Assembly (NCBI RefSeq): GCF_020884755.1
Contig: NZ_BPWE01000001.1
Span: forward strand, 682,001-746,000
Direction: 5' to 3'
From: Bifidobacterium mizhiense
GTDB taxonomy: Bacteria; Actinomycetota; Actinomycetes; Actinomycetales; Bifidobacteriaceae
DNA: 64,000 nucleotides
Positions 55,328-63,569 of the stretch are shown here, in pieces. Numbering within the stretch: position 1 is the stretch's first letter; each line of letters opens with the position of its first letter. Under the pieces are notes generated by a model. The model was given only the letters and a program-made list of their open reading frames with translations. It ran no database searches and was not told the origin of the DNA. The position numbers and the translations under genes were made by a program.

Positions 55328-56854
55328 TCAGTTGTCGGACAGGTGGTAGCCGTTGCGCATGCCCATGCTGACGGTATACAGCACCTGGCCAAGCAGGTCA
55401 TCGGTTTCCTTGCGCAGACGGTCGGCCATGTCCTGGTTGGCGGCCTCCAGCACCTGGCGCACCTCGGCGTTGTCGGTACCCTGGTCAGCGCCCTCCAGCC
55501 GTGCCACCTGCTCGTCAGCGGCGGCGATCAGCCGGTGGCCCTCGCCTCCTATGCTCTGCTGGTAACGCTCGACAGCCGCCGAGGTGCCTGCGAATTCGGA
55601 ATCGCACAGGGCGGCGATCAACCGGTCCGACCAGTAGAGGCTGTCAGTGGAGACCCGGTCAGTGGCGTTGGCCAGATAGTCAGGCGTCCGATCCACATTG
55701 GCATAGAAGGGAACCAGGGCGTTGAAGGCGTTGGATCCGTAGGACATCCACTGGATGGCCCGGCAGGATTCAGGCCGGTAGGGGCGCAGCTGGATCAGGG
55801 CCAGCTGGTCGTTGCGGTTGATGCCGATGGGCCGGTAGAGTCCCTTGGTGTGCTCGTCGCCGGTCCGTCCATAGGGATCGTATGGCGTGCCCTGGTAGTG
55901 AGAGCTGAGCAGATACTTGACATCTTCCACGGTAATCAGCCGCTCGGGCTGGCGGCACCAGGGGATGTTGTCACTGGTGGGGGCATGATCGGCATCCGGT
56001 CCGTCCCAGATCTCGTCATAGGGGTTGAGGAAACGCTGCATGTACCAGGCCCGGGGCGTGTTGTAGACATGATCCGAATCGCTATGGGATCCAAAGGCAT
56101 CGCGCGGATTGAAGGGCGAGGCCGACTCCACGGCAAGATTCAGGTGGTTGTTGGCGATGAACTCCCGCAGGTCGGCCGAGCACAGGTGATCGGTCTGCTC
56201 CCCAAAAGCGTCATCCAGATCGAACTCGTCAATGCCCAGCTGGTTGGGCATGGTCACATAAGAGTCATCGGGCACCCGCTTGGCGATCCAGTGATGGCCG
56301 CCTATGGTTTCCATCCACCAGATCTCGTCCACATCACTGAAGGCAATGCCATTCATCTCATAGGTGCCGTAACGCTCCAGCAGGGAGCCCAGCCGCAGGA
56401 CACCCTCCCGCGCCGAGCGGATATAGGGCAGAACAATGGTGACCAGGTCTTCCTCGCCGATGCCTCCGGGTACCTCGTCCAGGTAGCCTTCATCACCCGG
56501 ACGGCCCTGGGCGGGGGTGAGTTCCACCAACGGATCGGCACCCAGAACACGCTCATTGGTGGTGATGGTCTCAGTGGCTGACATGGCCACGTTGGCACTG
56601 TTGACGCCCGCTTCGGCCCATAGCCCTTGGTCGAGCACAGCATTGGGCACCGAGGTGTAGCGCATGGGATCCTCGGGCAAATCCATCTCCAAGTGGCTGA
56701 TCACGCTGCGGTAGTGCCGTGGCTGCTGGTCGGGAGTGACCAGGACGAAGCGCTTGGGACGGAACTCCCCGTTGGCTGAATCCTCATTTCGGGCGATGAT
56801 GGTGGATCCGTCGTAACTGGCATGCTTACCTATCAGAAGCGTGGTGCAGGGCAT
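55328..56854 (-). CDS. C69-family dipeptidase
   Basis: Ntn-hydrolase dipeptidase (PepD type), 508 aa. The N terminus MPCTTLLIGKHASYDGSTIIARNEDSANGEF carries the nucleophilic cysteine expected to be exposed by processing, and the family core continues with GVNSANVAMSATETITTNERVLGADP and ARSAREGVLRLGSLLERYGTYEMNGIAF-like segments. It hydrolyses a broad range of dipeptides in the cytoplasm. The ATG at 56854 is chosen because it places the cysteine at position 3 and has AAGGAAG upstream; longer in-frame starts would add a non-homologous leader. Confidence 0.9.
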   Translation of the reverse strand: MPCTTLLIGKHASYDGSTIIARNEDSANGEFRPKRFVLVTPDQQPRHYRSVISHLEMDLPEDPMRYTSVPNAVLDQGLWAEAGVNSANVAMSATETITTNERVLGADPLVELTPAQGRPGDEGYLDEVPGGIGEEDLVTIVLPYIRSAREGVLRLGSLLERYGTYEMNGIAFSDVDEIWWMETIGGHHWIAKRVPDDSYVTMPNQLGIDEFDLDDAFGEQTDHLCSADLREFIANNHLNLAVESASPFNPRDAFGSHSDSDHVYNTPRAWYMQRFLNPYDEIWDGPDADHAPTSDNIPWCRQPERLITVEDVKYLLSSHYQGTPYDPYGRTGDEHTKGLYRPIGINRNDQLALIQLRPYRPESCRAIQWMSYGSNAFNALVPFYANVDRTPDYLANATDRVSTDSLYWSDRLIAALCDSEFAGTSAAVERYQQSIGGEGHRLIAAADEQVARLEGADQGTDNAEVRQVLEAANQDMADRLRKETDDLLGQVLYTVSMGMRNGYHLSDN

Positions 56855-57036
56855 ATAAGCGTCTTCCTTTGTCTGATTGCGGTCAACTGTCATCACCAGT
56901 CCGAATGCCGGAGGATGCCGTTCCAACCGACTGCGTGCACAGGCAGGGATGACGGCCATCTGCGCACTTTGGGCATGGCCTCACTCTAGTGCTAGACCGT
57001 CCCAATACCAGCAGATGCGTCAGTTAAGCCAGGCTC

Positions 57037-57609
57037 TCAGGCATCAGCTGGCAGCCAAGCACGGGCCGCCGCGACCACAGGTTGGGCGGAATGAACGGCA
57101 TGAACCAGGGCGTTCAGCCAGAATCCCTCCTCCAGATTCGGCAGAGCCTCCTTTGTGGCCCAGACCGACAGCACATAGTCGTGAACCCGATCGGGAGGGG
57201 TGGGGCCGTTGTAGCGCATGAGCACGGCAGGATCGTCGGCGATCTCCTCCTCCATGACCAAGGGTGAGGCAGCCGATGTCCGGCCCTGGGGCACGCCGGG
57301 GATCAGATTGGGCAGATTTCTTGAGAAGTCCTCCGGAATCGCCAGAACGGTGCTTTCGTTTCCCTCAGGCTGCAGGGCATGCAAGGCCTCGATGGGCAGG
57401 TTGGCCAGTGACCAGTGGATCCATGGGAAACCGCACACGGGCACGGAATCAGGATCCACCAGCATCCAATGCAGATAGCGAGCCTCCCGCGGTACATCCT
57501 CAAGCCGGAAGGGGAAGGAGACTACAGGACGTCCCTTGCGCGTGAGGGACTGCGGGGCGCGCTTGGCGTACCGATCGGGAATGGTGCCGAAATCTGTGAT
57601 AATCCTCAT
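57037..57609 (-). CDS. PEBP/YbhB-family protein
   Basis: Phosphatidylethanolamine-binding-like protein of 190 aa (YbhB/YbcL, Raf-kinase-inhibitor fold). The ligand-pocket signatures are ARYLHWMLVDPDSVPVCGFPWIHWSLANLP (DPD...G...HW) and LMRYNGPTPPDRVHDYVLSVWATKEAL (Y-x-G-P-x-P-P, then H-x-Y). Bacterial members have no settled function. A sequence resembling a -10 box (GAGAAT, 6 nt before the ATG) hints at a leaderless start, weaker than in other genes here. Confidence 0.88.
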   Translation of the reverse strand: MRIITDFGTIPDRYAKRAPQSLTRKGRPVVSFPFRLEDVPREARYLHWMLVDPDSVPVCGFPWIHWSLANLPIEALHALQPEGNESTVLAIPEDFSRNLPNLIPGVPQGRTSAASPLVMEEEIADDPAVLMRYNGPTPPDRVHDYVLSVWATKEALPNLEEGFWLNALVHAVHSAQPVVAAARAWLPADA

Positions 57610-57702
57610 GGTTCGATTCTCGCCCGCTCCAGTGACGGGGTCAAGTTCATCCGTGGAAGATATTTGAGATGGTCAAGCACACCAACCTGCGCAAAAAGTG
57701 GA

Positions 57703-57747
57703 AGAGCCGCCCGGACCCTTCCAAGTGGAAATGATCCGGGCGGCTCT
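57703..57747 (-). terminator. Terminator of the second PTS operon
   Basis: A 13-bp perfect stem AGAGCCGCCCGGA / TCCGGGCGGCTCT with an inner CTTCC/GGAA pairing is followed on the minus strand by TCCACTTTTTG. It ends the EIIC gene transcript. Confidence 0.9.
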
Positions 57748-57815
57748 GGGTTGGACTGGAGAAAGGAGTCAACAGGACCTTTCTCCTGGCGCTTGTAGGG
57801 CGCGCTTGCACATGC

Positions 57816-59366
57816 CTATTCGGCCTTGGCAGCCTCGGTGGCCTTGGCCTGGGCACGGGCGGCCTTGGCGGCTGCACGAGCCTGAGCCTTGGCCTCCTTC
57901 TCTTCAGCCTCGACACTGGCGATGAACTCAGCATGCTTGGTGGCAGGCATCCATCCGGTGTTGACCACCTTGACCTGCCAGATCCAGGCCAGGGCGAAGA
58001 TCACTACAGCCAGGATCACCAGGACCACGGCCCCGGCAGGGATACCCAACTGGGCCAGCTTGCCGACCACGGTGCCGTACCAGGCGAAGTCCGCATCGCC
58101 GAAGGTGGCGTTGGACAGGCCGAAGCTGCCCAGAACCGTCATCAGGATGGCCGGCAGGAAGGTGATCAGCAGACCATTGATGAAGCCGCCGACCACAGCC
58201 CCGATACGGCCGCCGGTCGCATTGCCGAAGACACCGGCACCGCCGCCATCGAAGAAGTGGGGCACCATGCCCGGCAGGATCAGGGCCAGACCCCAGACGG
58301 GCCCAAGCCAGACCGCGATGATGACCAGAGCCACCAGACCACCGGCGAAGGAGGACAGGAAGCCGATCAGGGATGCATTGGCACCGTAGGGGAAGACAAT
58401 GGGGATGTCCAGAGCAGGACGGGCGCCGGGGACCACCTTGTTGGCGATGCCCTGGAAGGCGGGCACCAGCTCGCCCAAGATGATGCGAACGCCGTAGAGG
58501 ATGATGCTCACGCCGATGCCGAACTGCAAGGCCTGGGCGAAGGCGGCCATGAAGAAGGCTCCCCAGTTGGCCGGGTGTGATGGGAAGACGGCGAAGGCGG
58601 CCTTGGCCGGCACCACAATGGCGGTCCAGACAGCGAAGACCAGGTAGAGGACGACCATGAGCAGGGTGGTGGAGACCATGGAGTCACGCAGGAAGCTCAG
58701 GCCCTTGGGGAAGTCGATGTCCTCGGTGGAACGCGACTTCTTGCCCACAGCGCTGCCGACCGCGCCCGAGACCACGTAGCCCAAGGTGTTGAAGTGGCCG
58801 ATGGACAGCTTGTCGCTGCCGGTCACCCGGTTCATGTATGGCTGGGCGAAGGCTGGCATGGCCACCATGATCACGCCCATGAGCAGGGAGCCGATCAGCA
58901 CGATGAGCAGGTTGTTGCCCTTGCCGAACCCGATCGAAAGGACCAGAGCCAGCAGGGTGGACATGAAGACCATATGGTGGCCGGTCAGGAAGACGTACTT
59001 GAGCGGGGTGAACCGTGCCAACAGGATCATGACGATGAAGCTGAGCACGATGATGTAGGCGGAGGCTGCGCCGAATTGGCTGGAGGCCTGGGCCACGATC
59101 ACCTCGTTGGTGGGGACGACCCCGTGGGCGCCAGTGGCCTTGAAGACCAGCTTGCCGAAGGGATCCAGGGCGTTGGTCACCACAGTGGCGCCGGCACCCA
59201 GAATCAGATAGCCCATGGCCGCCTTGAGGGCACCCGAGATGACCTGGCCTGCGCTCCGTTTCAGGGCGATCAGGCCGATGGCCGCCACAATGCCGATCAG
59301 GTAGGCGGGCACATTCAGAATCTCCTGGCTGATGAAGTTCAGCACCGCAAGGAAGACATTCATCAT
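57816..59366 (-). CDS. PTS EIIC component, UlaA/SgaT family, second copy
   Basis: Membrane EIIC of 516 aa, same family and layout as the EIIC at 49843-51249: KRSAGQVISGALKAAMGYLILGAGATVVTNALDPFGKL, STEDIDFPKGLSFLRD, VRIILGELVPAFQGIANKVVPGARPALDIP and FDGGGAGVFGNATGGR. It differs by a ~40-residue Ala/Lys/Glu-rich C-terminal helix (KAQARAAAKAARAQAKATEA). It closes the EIIA-EIIB-EIIC order downstream of ptsI. The sugar is unknown; an ascorbate-like or pentitol substrate is the family expectation. Confidence 0.88.
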   Translation of the reverse strand: MMNVFLAVLNFISQEILNVPAYLIGIVAAIGLIALKRSAGQVISGALKAAMGYLILGAGATVVTNALDPFGKLVFKATGAHGVVPTNEVIVAQASSQFGAASAYIIVLSFIVMILLARFTPLKYVFLTGHHMVFMSTLLALVLSIGFGKGNNLLIVLIGSLLMGVIMVAMPAFAQPYMNRVTGSDKLSIGHFNTLGYVVSGAVGSAVGKKSRSTEDIDFPKGLSFLRDSMVSTTLLMVVLYLVFAVWTAIVVPAKAAFAVFPSHPANWGAFFMAAFAQALQFGIGVSIILYGVRIILGELVPAFQGIANKVVPGARPALDIPIVFPYGANASLIGFLSSFAGGLVALVIIAVWLGPVWGLALILPGMVPHFFDGGGAGVFGNATGGRIGAVVGGFINGLLITFLPAILMTVLGSFGLSNATFGDADFAWYGTVVGKLAQLGIPAGAVVLVILAVVIFALAWIWQVKVVNTGWMPATKHAEFIASVEAEEKEAKAQARAAAKAARAQAKATEAAKAE

Positions 59367-59451
59367 TTGTCCTTACTATTTCTCTCTTGTTCTTACCGCG
59401 AAAGAGCGGGCATCCCATCGGCCTGGCGATGATGAATGCCCGCCGGGGGCA

Positions 59452-59724
59452 TCAGTCGGCGTACTGCTCCAGAATGCCCTTGATCTCGTCCTTGTCCATG
59501 AAGTTCTGGACGGTCTCGACCGGGGTGGTGGTCCCCTCCAGCTCGGGCGCCAGCTGGGGCGAGGTCAGCACCAGGTCGTTCATGTTGGCCGTGCCCTTGG
59601 CGCTGCCCGCGTCGGAGGTGGTCACGGTCACGTCCATGCCCAGCTCCGACGCCACCTGCTCGACGTTGACCTTGAGCAGGACCGAGGTGCCGATGCCGTT
59701 GCCGCATACGCAGAGAATATCCAT
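59452..59724 (-). CDS. PTS EIIB component, second copy
   Basis: Small EIIB of 90 aa with the phosphocysteine loop MDILCVCGNGIGTSVLLK (active Cys7). It ends in KGILEQYAD. It lies between the second EIIA and EIIC genes, with a ribosome site AAGGAGC ahead of the ATG. It differs clearly from the first EIIB, so the two EII sets probably serve different sugars. Confidence 0.92.
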   Translation of the reverse strand: MDILCVCGNGIGTSVLLKVNVEQVASELGMDVTVTTSDAGSAKGTANMNDLVLTSPQLAPELEGTTTPVETVQNFMDKDEIKGILEQYAD

Positions 59725-59766
59725 GAGTTGCTCCTTTGTTCCTTGTTTGCTTTTACTGCTTCTTGT

Positions 59767-60213
59767 TCACGATTGAAGAATGGCGCGGACCTCGTCAGGG
59801 GTGCCGGCCTTGGCCAGCTGCTGGGTCTTCTTCGCGTCGGTCAGAGCACCGGCGATGGCGGACATCACCTGCAGGTGCTCCTGCTCATCCCGTCCGGCCA
59901 GACCGATCACCAGGGAGACCGGATCATTGGCCTTGTTGCCGAACTCGACAGGCGTGGACAGCCTTACCCAGCTCAGGCCGGTTCCCAGTACCGCCTCGCT
60001 GGGGCGGGAATGGGCCAGAGCCAGACCTGGGGCGATGACGATGTAGGGACCCATCTTCTCGACGGTCTCGATCATCTGGTCCGTGTAGGCATCGGTGGTG
60101 AACCCGGAGGCCACCAGCCTGTCGCCCGCCTTGCGGATGGCATCCCGCCAGTCAGTCGCCGGCACATCCAGGGCAAAGGATGTGTCGGGAAGGAAGGCTT
60201 GGAAATCCGTCAT
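59767..60213 (-). CDS. PTS EIIA component, second copy
   Basis: EIIA of the mannitol/fructose/ascorbate fold, 148 aa, with the phospho-histidine in PGLALAHSRPSEAV (His68). It follows ptsI by 77 nt on the same strand with no terminator between, so it is probably cotranscribed with the general PTS enzyme. The start ATG 60213 has AGGAG 5 nt upstream; the longer frame upstream lacks a ribosome site. Confidence 0.9.
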   Translation of the reverse strand: MTDFQAFLPDTSFALDVPATDWRDAIRKAGDRLVASGFTTDAYTDQMIETVEKMGPYIVIAPGLALAHSRPSEAVLGTGLSWVRLSTPVEFGNKANDPVSLVIGLAGRDEQEHLQVMSAIAGALTDAKKTQQLAKAGTPDEVRAILQS

Positions 60214-60290
60214 GTCTGCTCCTTGCTCGTGCTGTTTGACTTGCTCGATTGCACCGGATCCGGTGGATTCGCGTGGATCCGGCCGACTGC

Positions 60291-61940
60291 TCACCACCCC
60301 TGGGGATGATAGAACTCACCGTCCAGAGCCCTGGCGGCCAGCGCCTTGGCCTCGTCCATGGTGTGCTTGGCCAGTTCGGCGCGCACATCATCCAGGGCGA
60401 CCGGAGTCATGGACAGGCTGGTCACGCCGATGCCGGCCAAAACTACGGCCAGGTCCGGATCGGCAGCAGCCTCGCCGCAGACTCCGACAGGCATGTTATT
60501 GGCCTGACCGGCATCAGCGATGAGCTTGATGGCCCTCAAGACGGCAGGATGCCAGGCGGTCTGATAGGAGGCGACCGAACCCAGCGTGCGGTCAGCGGCC
60601 AGCGTGTATTGGGTCAGGTCGTTGGTGCCGATGCTGACGAAGTCGGCCACCTTGGCCACCTTGTCGGCCATCAGTGCAATCGAAGGAACCTCGGCCATGA
60701 CGCCTACGCGCTTGAGCCCCTTGCTCTTGCCCAGACGGACGAAGTAGTCGGCCTCGTGCTCGTCAGCGACCATGGGCGCCATGACCCACAGGTCAGCATC
60801 GGTCTCGGCATCGGCCCGGGCCAGGGCCTCCAGCTGATCCTCCAGGACCTGGCTGTGGACCTTCAGCGTGCGCAGACCACGCAGCCCCAGGGCAGGATTG
60901 GGCTCGTCGGCCTGGGTCAGGAAGGGAAGAGGCTTGTCGGCACCGGCATCCAGCAGGCGAATGACCACCTTGCGGCCCGGGAAGCGCTCAAGAAGAGCAC
61001 GGTAGGCCTTGGCCTGCTCCTCGACGCCGGGCGCCTGCTCATTGCCCAGGAAGAGGAACTCCGAGCGGAAGAGTCCAACCCCCTCGGCTCCATACTCCAG
61101 GGCCGGATCAGCATCCGCAGGCTTGCCGACATTGGCCAGGAGGGGGATTCTGGTTCCATCCTTGAGCTGGCCGGGATGGCCCCGCAAAGCCTTGGCCTGA
61201 TCCGCTTCACGACGGGCCTGCTCAGCCTTTTCGATCTGTTCCTGGGTGGGGTCGGCCGTCACCTTGCCGGCCGCGGCATCGACGATGACCGTCTGTCCGT
61301 CGGACAGGCCGGCGGCATCCTGGGCGCCCACGACGGCGACGATTCCCCGGGACCTGGCCAGGATGGCGGTGTGGCTGGTCGGACCGCCCTCGATGGTGAC
61401 GATGGCCAGCACCTTGGTCATGTCCAAGCTGGAAGTGTCGGCCGGAGACAGGTCAGGGGCGACCAGGACGAATGGCTTGTCGCTTTCCGGCACGCCAGGG
61501 GCCGGCACGCCGAGCAGATTGGCGATGACACGCTGGCCAACATCATGCAGATCGTTGGCCCGCTCCCCCATGTAGCCGCCGATGGCCTGGAGCTTTCCCT
61601 CGAAGTCGGCAAAGGCCTCATAGACGGATCGCTCGGCGGTCTTGCCACCGTCCAGCAGGGATCGGATCGAGGTTTTCAGGGCCGGATCCTGGGCCATCTG
61701 CGCCAGAGCAGTCAGTATCGGAGCGGCATCCTTGGCCCCCTGCCCATCCTGAGCGGCCTTGGCGCGCGCAAGCAGATCCCTGTTGACCGATGCCAGGGCG
61801 GATTCGACCCTGCTGAATTCAGCATCCGCCGTCAGATTCTCAGGCCTAGTCTCATCACCGGGCACATCCAGTCCGGCCGCCATATGGATAACCGGGCCAA
61901 CGGCAACGCCGCGGCCAATGCCCACGCCTTGGATCTCCAT
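60291..61940 (-). CDS. ptsI: PTS enzyme I (phosphoenolpyruvate-protein phosphotransferase)
   Basis: General PTS energy-coupling enzyme of 549 aa that takes phosphate from PEP to HPr. The N-terminal phosphohistidine domain has GGPTSHTAILARSRGI (His190), and the PEP-binding barrel shows LFRSEFLFL, ALGLRGLR, DFVSIGTNDLTQYTLAADR and PVGVCGEAAADP near the C terminus. The start 61940 has AGGAG 6 nt upstream. It is divergent from ptsH and followed by the second EIIA-B-C set. Only one EI is seen, so it should serve both EII sets here. Confidence 0.96.
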   Translation of the reverse strand: MEIQGVGIGRGVAVGPVIHMAAGLDVPGDETRPENLTADAEFSRVESALASVNRDLLARAKAAQDGQGAKDAAPILTALAQMAQDPALKTSIRSLLDGGKTAERSVYEAFADFEGKLQAIGGYMGERANDLHDVGQRVIANLLGVPAPGVPESDKPFVLVAPDLSPADTSSLDMTKVLAIVTIEGGPTSHTAILARSRGIVAVVGAQDAAGLSDGQTVIVDAAAGKVTADPTQEQIEKAEQARREADQAKALRGHPGQLKDGTRIPLLANVGKPADADPALEYGAEGVGLFRSEFLFLGNEQAPGVEEQAKAYRALLERFPGRKVVIRLLDAGADKPLPFLTQADEPNPALGLRGLRTLKVHSQVLEDQLEALARADAETDADLWVMAPMVADEHEADYFVRLGKSKGLKRVGVMAEVPSIALMADKVAKVADFVSIGTNDLTQYTLAADRTLGSVASYQTAWHPAVLRAIKLIADAGQANNMPVGVCGEAAADPDLAVVLAGIGVTSLSMTPVALDDVRAELAKHTMDEAKALAARALDGEFYHPQGW

Positions 61941-62033
61941 GTCGCACTCCTTAGTGCCTGGCCACTGCGTGCAGGCCGCCCTTGAGGCAAGCTCCACAAC
62001 GGCGGTGGAAACGTTCTTTAAGCAACGATGTTC

Positions 62034-62061
62034 AGTATACACAAATCCATTTGTTTTTCAA
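62034..62061 (-). promoter_or_regulatory. Promoter of ptsI with embedded palindrome
   Basis: On the minus strand, -35 TTGAAA (62056-62061), 16-nt spacer, -10 TATACT (62034-62039). The spacer contains the perfect palindrome ACAAAT-cc-ATTTGT (62041-62054), a likely repressor site. Confidence 0.7.
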
Positions 62062-62072
62062 CGGTAATCGTT
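62060..62072. promoter_or_regulatory. Operator-like inverted repeat in the ptsI-ptsH region
   Basis: AACG-gtaat-CGTT overlaps the ptsI -35 box and lies just upstream of the ptsH promoter. It could be the operator of the adjacent LacI-type regulator. Binding is not shown by sequence alone. Confidence 0.4.
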
Positions 62073-62087
62073 TTCTGTAATTCCTTG

Positions 62088-62117
62088 TTGACGGTGGTAA
62101 GATAACCAGCGTATTCA
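62088..62117 (+). promoter_or_regulatory. Candidate promoter of ptsH
   Basis: -35 TTGACG (62088-62093), spacer 18 nt, -10 TATTCA (62112-62117). The leader would be ~50 nt to the ptsH ATG, which has AGGAGA ahead. Confidence 0.55.
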
Positions 62118-62173
62118 TCACTCGACATGCCGGTTCGACAGGATCGGCCATATCTTCAGGAGAGCTGGTCATC

Positions 62174-62440
62174 ATGGCAACAGCACAACGTTCCACCGTC
62201 ATCACCGACCCGGTCGGCATTCACGCCAGGCCCGCTTCGGAGTTCTCGCAGGCCGCTGCATCCAGCGGATGCAAGGTCACCATAGCCAAGGGCGAGGGCG
62301 ATCCCGTGGACGCCGGCAGCATTCTGATGGTCATGAGCCTGGGCATCGCCAAGGGCGACAAGGTCACTGTGACCGTCGACGGCGACGAGGCCGAGTCCGT
62401 GGCCGATTCCTTGGTCACCAAGCTGACCCAGGCCGAGTAA
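62174..62440 (+). CDS. ptsH: PTS phosphocarrier protein HPr
   Basis: HPr of 88 aa with the active-site histidine in VGIHARPASEF (His17) and the regulatory-serine region DAGSILMVMSLGI (Ser49, the equivalent of Ser46 in other HPr proteins). It passes phosphate from enzyme I to EIIA. It is divergent from ptsI and followed 51 nt later by a LacI-family gene on the same strand, probably on one transcript. Confidence 0.96.
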   Translation: MATAQRSTVITDPVGIHARPASEFSQAAASSGCKVTIAKGEGDPVDAGSILMVMSLGIAKGDKVTVTVDGDEAESVADSLVTKLTQAE

Positions 62441-62491
62441 CCCCGCCGCCAGCTGCAACCGACATCCGCGGAGAGATCTTCGAGGGAACCA

Positions 62492-63550
62492 ATGGGACAC
62501 ACGGCGGACAATAAGCCTTCCATCGCCAACGTCGCAGCTCTGGCCGGAGTTTCCACGGCGACTGTGTCCCGCGTCCTTTCCGGCCACAGACGCAAGAATG
62601 ACGACATCAGTCGCAGGGTCAGAGCCGCGGCCGAGAAGCTCAACTATTCGGCCAACTTTGCTGCCAGCGCGCTCCGCTCGGACCGTAGCAGAACCATAGG
62701 GCTGGTTCTGTGCGGCACCTCCGCAGGCCTAGACGGGTCCATCCTGGATCTGCTCAGCAGAAGGCTGACCGAACAGGGTCGCTACCTGCTGGTCATATCC
62801 GTCAGGGGCGACCAGGAGCGCGAGGCGGCCATCAGATCCATGGCGGCCCGACAGGTCGAAGGAATCATCGTCGTTCCTTCGCCGGACGACGATCCGGTCG
62901 GCATGCCCGCCGACCTGCCATCCGGGCTGCCCATTGTTCAGGTCGGCGGCAGGCCGGTCTCCTACCACACCAGCTGGGTCGGCACGGACCAGGCCGCCTC
63001 CATGCGGCTGATCATCGCCCACCTGGCAGAACAGAACGCGCACGCTGTGGCCTATCTGAGCCGCGAACTGAGCACCAGCGCTGCCACCGAGCTCTTCACG
63101 ACCTTCTCCACCCTGACCAACACCTTGGGAATGACTCCTCAGCCGGACTGGGTCCAGTTCGGTCCATGCAGCATGCAGCGCGGCCACGACGCCGTCATAA
63201 CCATGCTCAGCGGGGGAAACGACCGTCCCGATGCCATCATCTGCGGGGATGACTCGCTGGCTCTGGGCGCTCTGATGGCCTGCAACCAACTGGGCTTCCG
63301 GGTTCCCGACCAAGTCAAGGTGGCCGCCTTCGTGGACAGTCCGGCCTGCCTGGTCAGCAGTCCGACCTTGACCGCAGTCAAGACCCCCCTGGAGGGCATC
63401 GTCCAGGAGGCCCTGCGGCTGATCGACGCCAAGGGACAGTCCATTCTGCCATCCCACGTGGCTCTGCCGCCGGCACTGGAGTGCAGGGAATCGACCTGGT
63501 CGCCAAGGATCGGCAGCAGCGACATGACCTCGCCAGGCACTTTCGCCTGA
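62492..63550 (+). CDS. LacI-family regulator next to ptsH
   Basis: LacI-type regulator of 352 aa. Its helix-turn-helix is SIANVAALAGVSTATVSRVLSGHRRKNDDISRRV with hinge LNYSANFAASALRSDRSRTIGLV. The ligand domain is recognisable (VEGIIVVPSPDDDPVGM, VGTDQAASMRLIIAHL, DAIICGDDSLALGALMACNQLGF) but diverged. It sits downstream of ptsH and faces palindromes in the ptsI-ptsH spacer, so it may control the PTS genes. The ligand is unknown. Its 3' end converges on the last gene. Confidence 0.9.
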   Translation: MGHTADNKPSIANVAALAGVSTATVSRVLSGHRRKNDDISRRVRAAAEKLNYSANFAASALRSDRSRTIGLVLCGTSAGLDGSILDLLSRRLTEQGRYLLVISVRGDQEREAAIRSMAARQVEGIIVVPSPDDDPVGMPADLPSGLPIVQVGGRPVSYHTSWVGTDQAASMRLIIAHLAEQNAHAVAYLSRELSTSAATELFTTFSTLTNTLGMTPQPDWVQFGPCSMQRGHDAVITMLSGGNDRPDAIICGDDSLALGALMACNQLGFRVPDQVKVAAFVDSPACLVSSPTLTAVKTPLEGIVQEALRLIDAKGQSILPSHVALPPALECRESTWSPRIGSSDMTSPGTFA

Positions 63551-63569
63551 TGAACCCTTGGGTTTGCAC

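Noticed and set aside
60249-61985. Open frame of ~578 codons antisense to ptsI
   Set aside because: ptsI is certain from its active-site motifs; the antisense frame is Gly/His-rich shadow.
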